A stretch of 28,140 bases of DNA from Echinicola jeungdonensis (GTDB taxonomy: Bacteria > Bacteroidota > Bacteroidia > Cytophagales > Cyclobacteriaceae), in contig NZ_JAUFQT010000004.1 of assembly GCF_030409905.1 (NCBI RefSeq), forward strand, positions 1-28,140, written 5' to 3'. Positions 27,175-28,140 of this stretch are shown here, piece by piece. Numbering within the stretch: position 1 is the first letter of the stretch; each line of letters begins with the position of its first letter. The translations under genes were made by a program, and so were the position numbers. The notes below the pieces were generated by a model. It saw nothing but the letters and a program-made list of their open reading frames with translations, made no database searches and was not told where the DNA came from.

Positions 27175-28140
27175 ATGAAGGAAAAGCGAACGGAAATAAG
27201 TGAATTGGGAGAGTTTGGTCTAATTGATCATTTAAATGAAAATATAAAGCTTCGACATCCAAGTACCATAAAAGGCGTCGGTGATGACGCTGCAATACTG
27301 GACAAGGGGGATTTTGTCCAGGTGATTTCTACCGACCTGTTACTGGAAGGAGTTCATTTTGATATGTCTTACACTCCATTACAGCATTTGGGGTTCAAAG
27401 CCGTGGCTGTCAATGTTTCTGATATTGCTGCAATGAATGCGATTCCTAAGCAAATTACAGTCAGCGTGGGATTAAGCAACCGGTTTTCTGTTGAGGCTGT
27501 AGATGCTTTGTATGCAGGAGTAAATGCTGCAGCCGAACATTATAATGTGGACATCATTGGTGGAGACACTACTTCCTCCCGGGCAGGATTGGTGATTTCT
27601 ATTACTGTATTAGGAGAGGTGGAAAAAGGAAAAGAAGTGTTAAGGTCTGGGGCCAAAGATAAGGATATCATTTGTGCAACAGGTGACCTGGGAGGGGCTT
27701 TGATGGGCCTTCAGGTTTTGGAAAGGGAAAAAGAGGTGTTTATGGCCGATCCCAAAATGCAACCCCAGTTGGAAAAATATGCCTATGTTACCGGTAGGCA
27801 ACTTCGCCCAGATGCCAGAATGGATATCATCCATGAACTTCGCGATTTAAATGTAGTTCCTACCAGTATGATTGATATTTCTGATGGACTTGCCTCTGAA
27901 CTTTTTCATATTTGCAAGCAGTCTGGTGTTGGAGTAAGAATATATGAGGATAAATTGCCTATTGATAAACAAACATATGATTCTGCAGTGGAATTTGGGC
28001 TGGATCCGATTACCTGTGTATTGAATGGAGGAGAAGATTATGAGCTGCTTTTTACCATTAAGCAGGAGGATTTCGATAAATTAGAAAAGCATCCAGATGT
28101 CCATTTTATTGGCCATGTGACCAAATCTGAAGAAGGAAAA
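27175..28140 (+). CDS. thiL: Thiamine-monophosphate kinase ThiL, 3' partial
   Basis: Best copy, 322 codons open to the window end; the family is about 330-350 residues, so only a short tail is missing. ThiL phosphorylates thiamine monophosphate to thiamine diphosphate with ATP. PurM/AIR-synthase-like motifs appear in order: GVGDDAAIL (35-43), STDLLLEGVHF (52-62), GFKAVAVNVSDIAAM (73-87), IIGGDTTSS (127-135), IDISDGLASEL (233-243) and NGGEDYELLF (284-293). The ATG at 27175 gives the conserved MKEKRTEISELGEFGLI start; no strong ribosome site precedes it. It probably shares a transcript with mce. Confidence 0.95.
   Translation, partial: MKEKRTEISELGEFGLIDHLNENIKLRHPSTIKGVGDDAAILDKGDFVQVISTDLLLEGVHFDMSYTPLQHLGFKAVAVNVSDIAAMNAIPKQITVSVGLSNRFSVEAVDALYAGVNAAAEHYNVDIIGGDTTSSRAGLVISITVLGEVEKGKEVLRSGAKDKDIICATGDLGGALMGLQVLEREKEVFMADPKMQPQLEKYAYVTGRQLRPDARMDIIHELRDLNVVPTSMIDISDGLASELFHICKQSGVGVRIYEDKLPIDKQTYDSAVEFGLDPITCVLNGGEDYELLFTIKQEDFDKLEKHPDVHFIGHVTKSEEGK

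Larger units (their letters stand above)
14057..28129. repeat. Right arm of a 14-kb inverted repeat
   Basis: Mirror copy of 1-14053. It is about 20 bases longer in total and has fewer frame breaks, so it is the better reference for most genes. It still carries its own one-base losses: susC (near 23005 and 25896), gcvT (near 20764), bioF (18406-18410), the ketoacyl synthase gene (near 17031) and one run upstream of that gene (near 17100). Bases 28130-28140 extend past the left-arm end. Confidence 0.98.

Noticed and set aside
1..28129. Two true copies of eleven genes, i.e. a real gene-dosage duplication
   Set aside because: The arms differ by homopolymer losses rather than codon-structured substitutions, the axis is mid-gene and at the window centre, and there is no recombinase, insertion sequence or repeat at the junction.

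Overview
The window is one large palindrome. Bases 1-14053 are the reverse complement of 14057-28129, joined by a 3-base spacer (TAG, 14054-14056). Every gene therefore appears twice, mirrored about base 14055. The two arms differ almost only by single-base indels, mostly in homopolymer runs. Each arm breaks genes that are intact in the other, and the differences crowd around the axis. The axis also cuts an ABC protein gene before its first Walker A motif, and it falls almost exactly at the window midpoint. The simplest reading is a fold-back (template-complement) long-read or assembly artefact covering about 14 kb of real sequence, not a biological duplication. Gene content should be counted once.

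The underlying 14 kb looks like a Bacteroidota chromosome, probably Cytophagales and perhaps Cyclobacteriaceae. Grounds are a SusC/SusD pair, TAnnTTTG-type -7 promoter elements, weak or absent Shine-Dalgarno sequences, moderate AT content, and the sequence style of the proteins. The family-level placement is inference.

Layout in left-arm orientation: thiL (<, cut by the window edge), methylmalonyl-CoA epimerase mce (<), an A-type Fe-S carrier (>), a terminator, susC-susD (>), a terminator, gcvT (>), comB-like (>), bioF-bioD-ketoacyl synthase-like (>), a convergent hairpin, a MazG-like pyrophosphohydrolase (<), and a two-domain ModF-like ABC ATPase (<, cut at the axis). The right arm repeats this in reverse.

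Functional themes are cofactor supply (thiamine diphosphate, biotin, Fe-S, one-carbon), propionyl-CoA metabolism and outer-membrane glycan or peptide uptake. The most interesting real biology is a complete Cys-His-His ketoacyl synthase homologue directly downstream of bioF-bioD, which may belong to biotin/pimeloyl synthesis, and a ModF-like ATPase whose two nucleotide sites look unequal. I found no CRISPR array, tRNA, rRNA, insertion sequence or phage gene.

Best copies to use: thiL, mce, susD and gcvT C-terminus from the right arm; bioF and the KAS N-terminus from the left arm; comB, bioD, mazG-like and the Fe-S carrier from either arm. susC, gcvT, the KAS-like gene and the ABC gene need a consensus of both arms.
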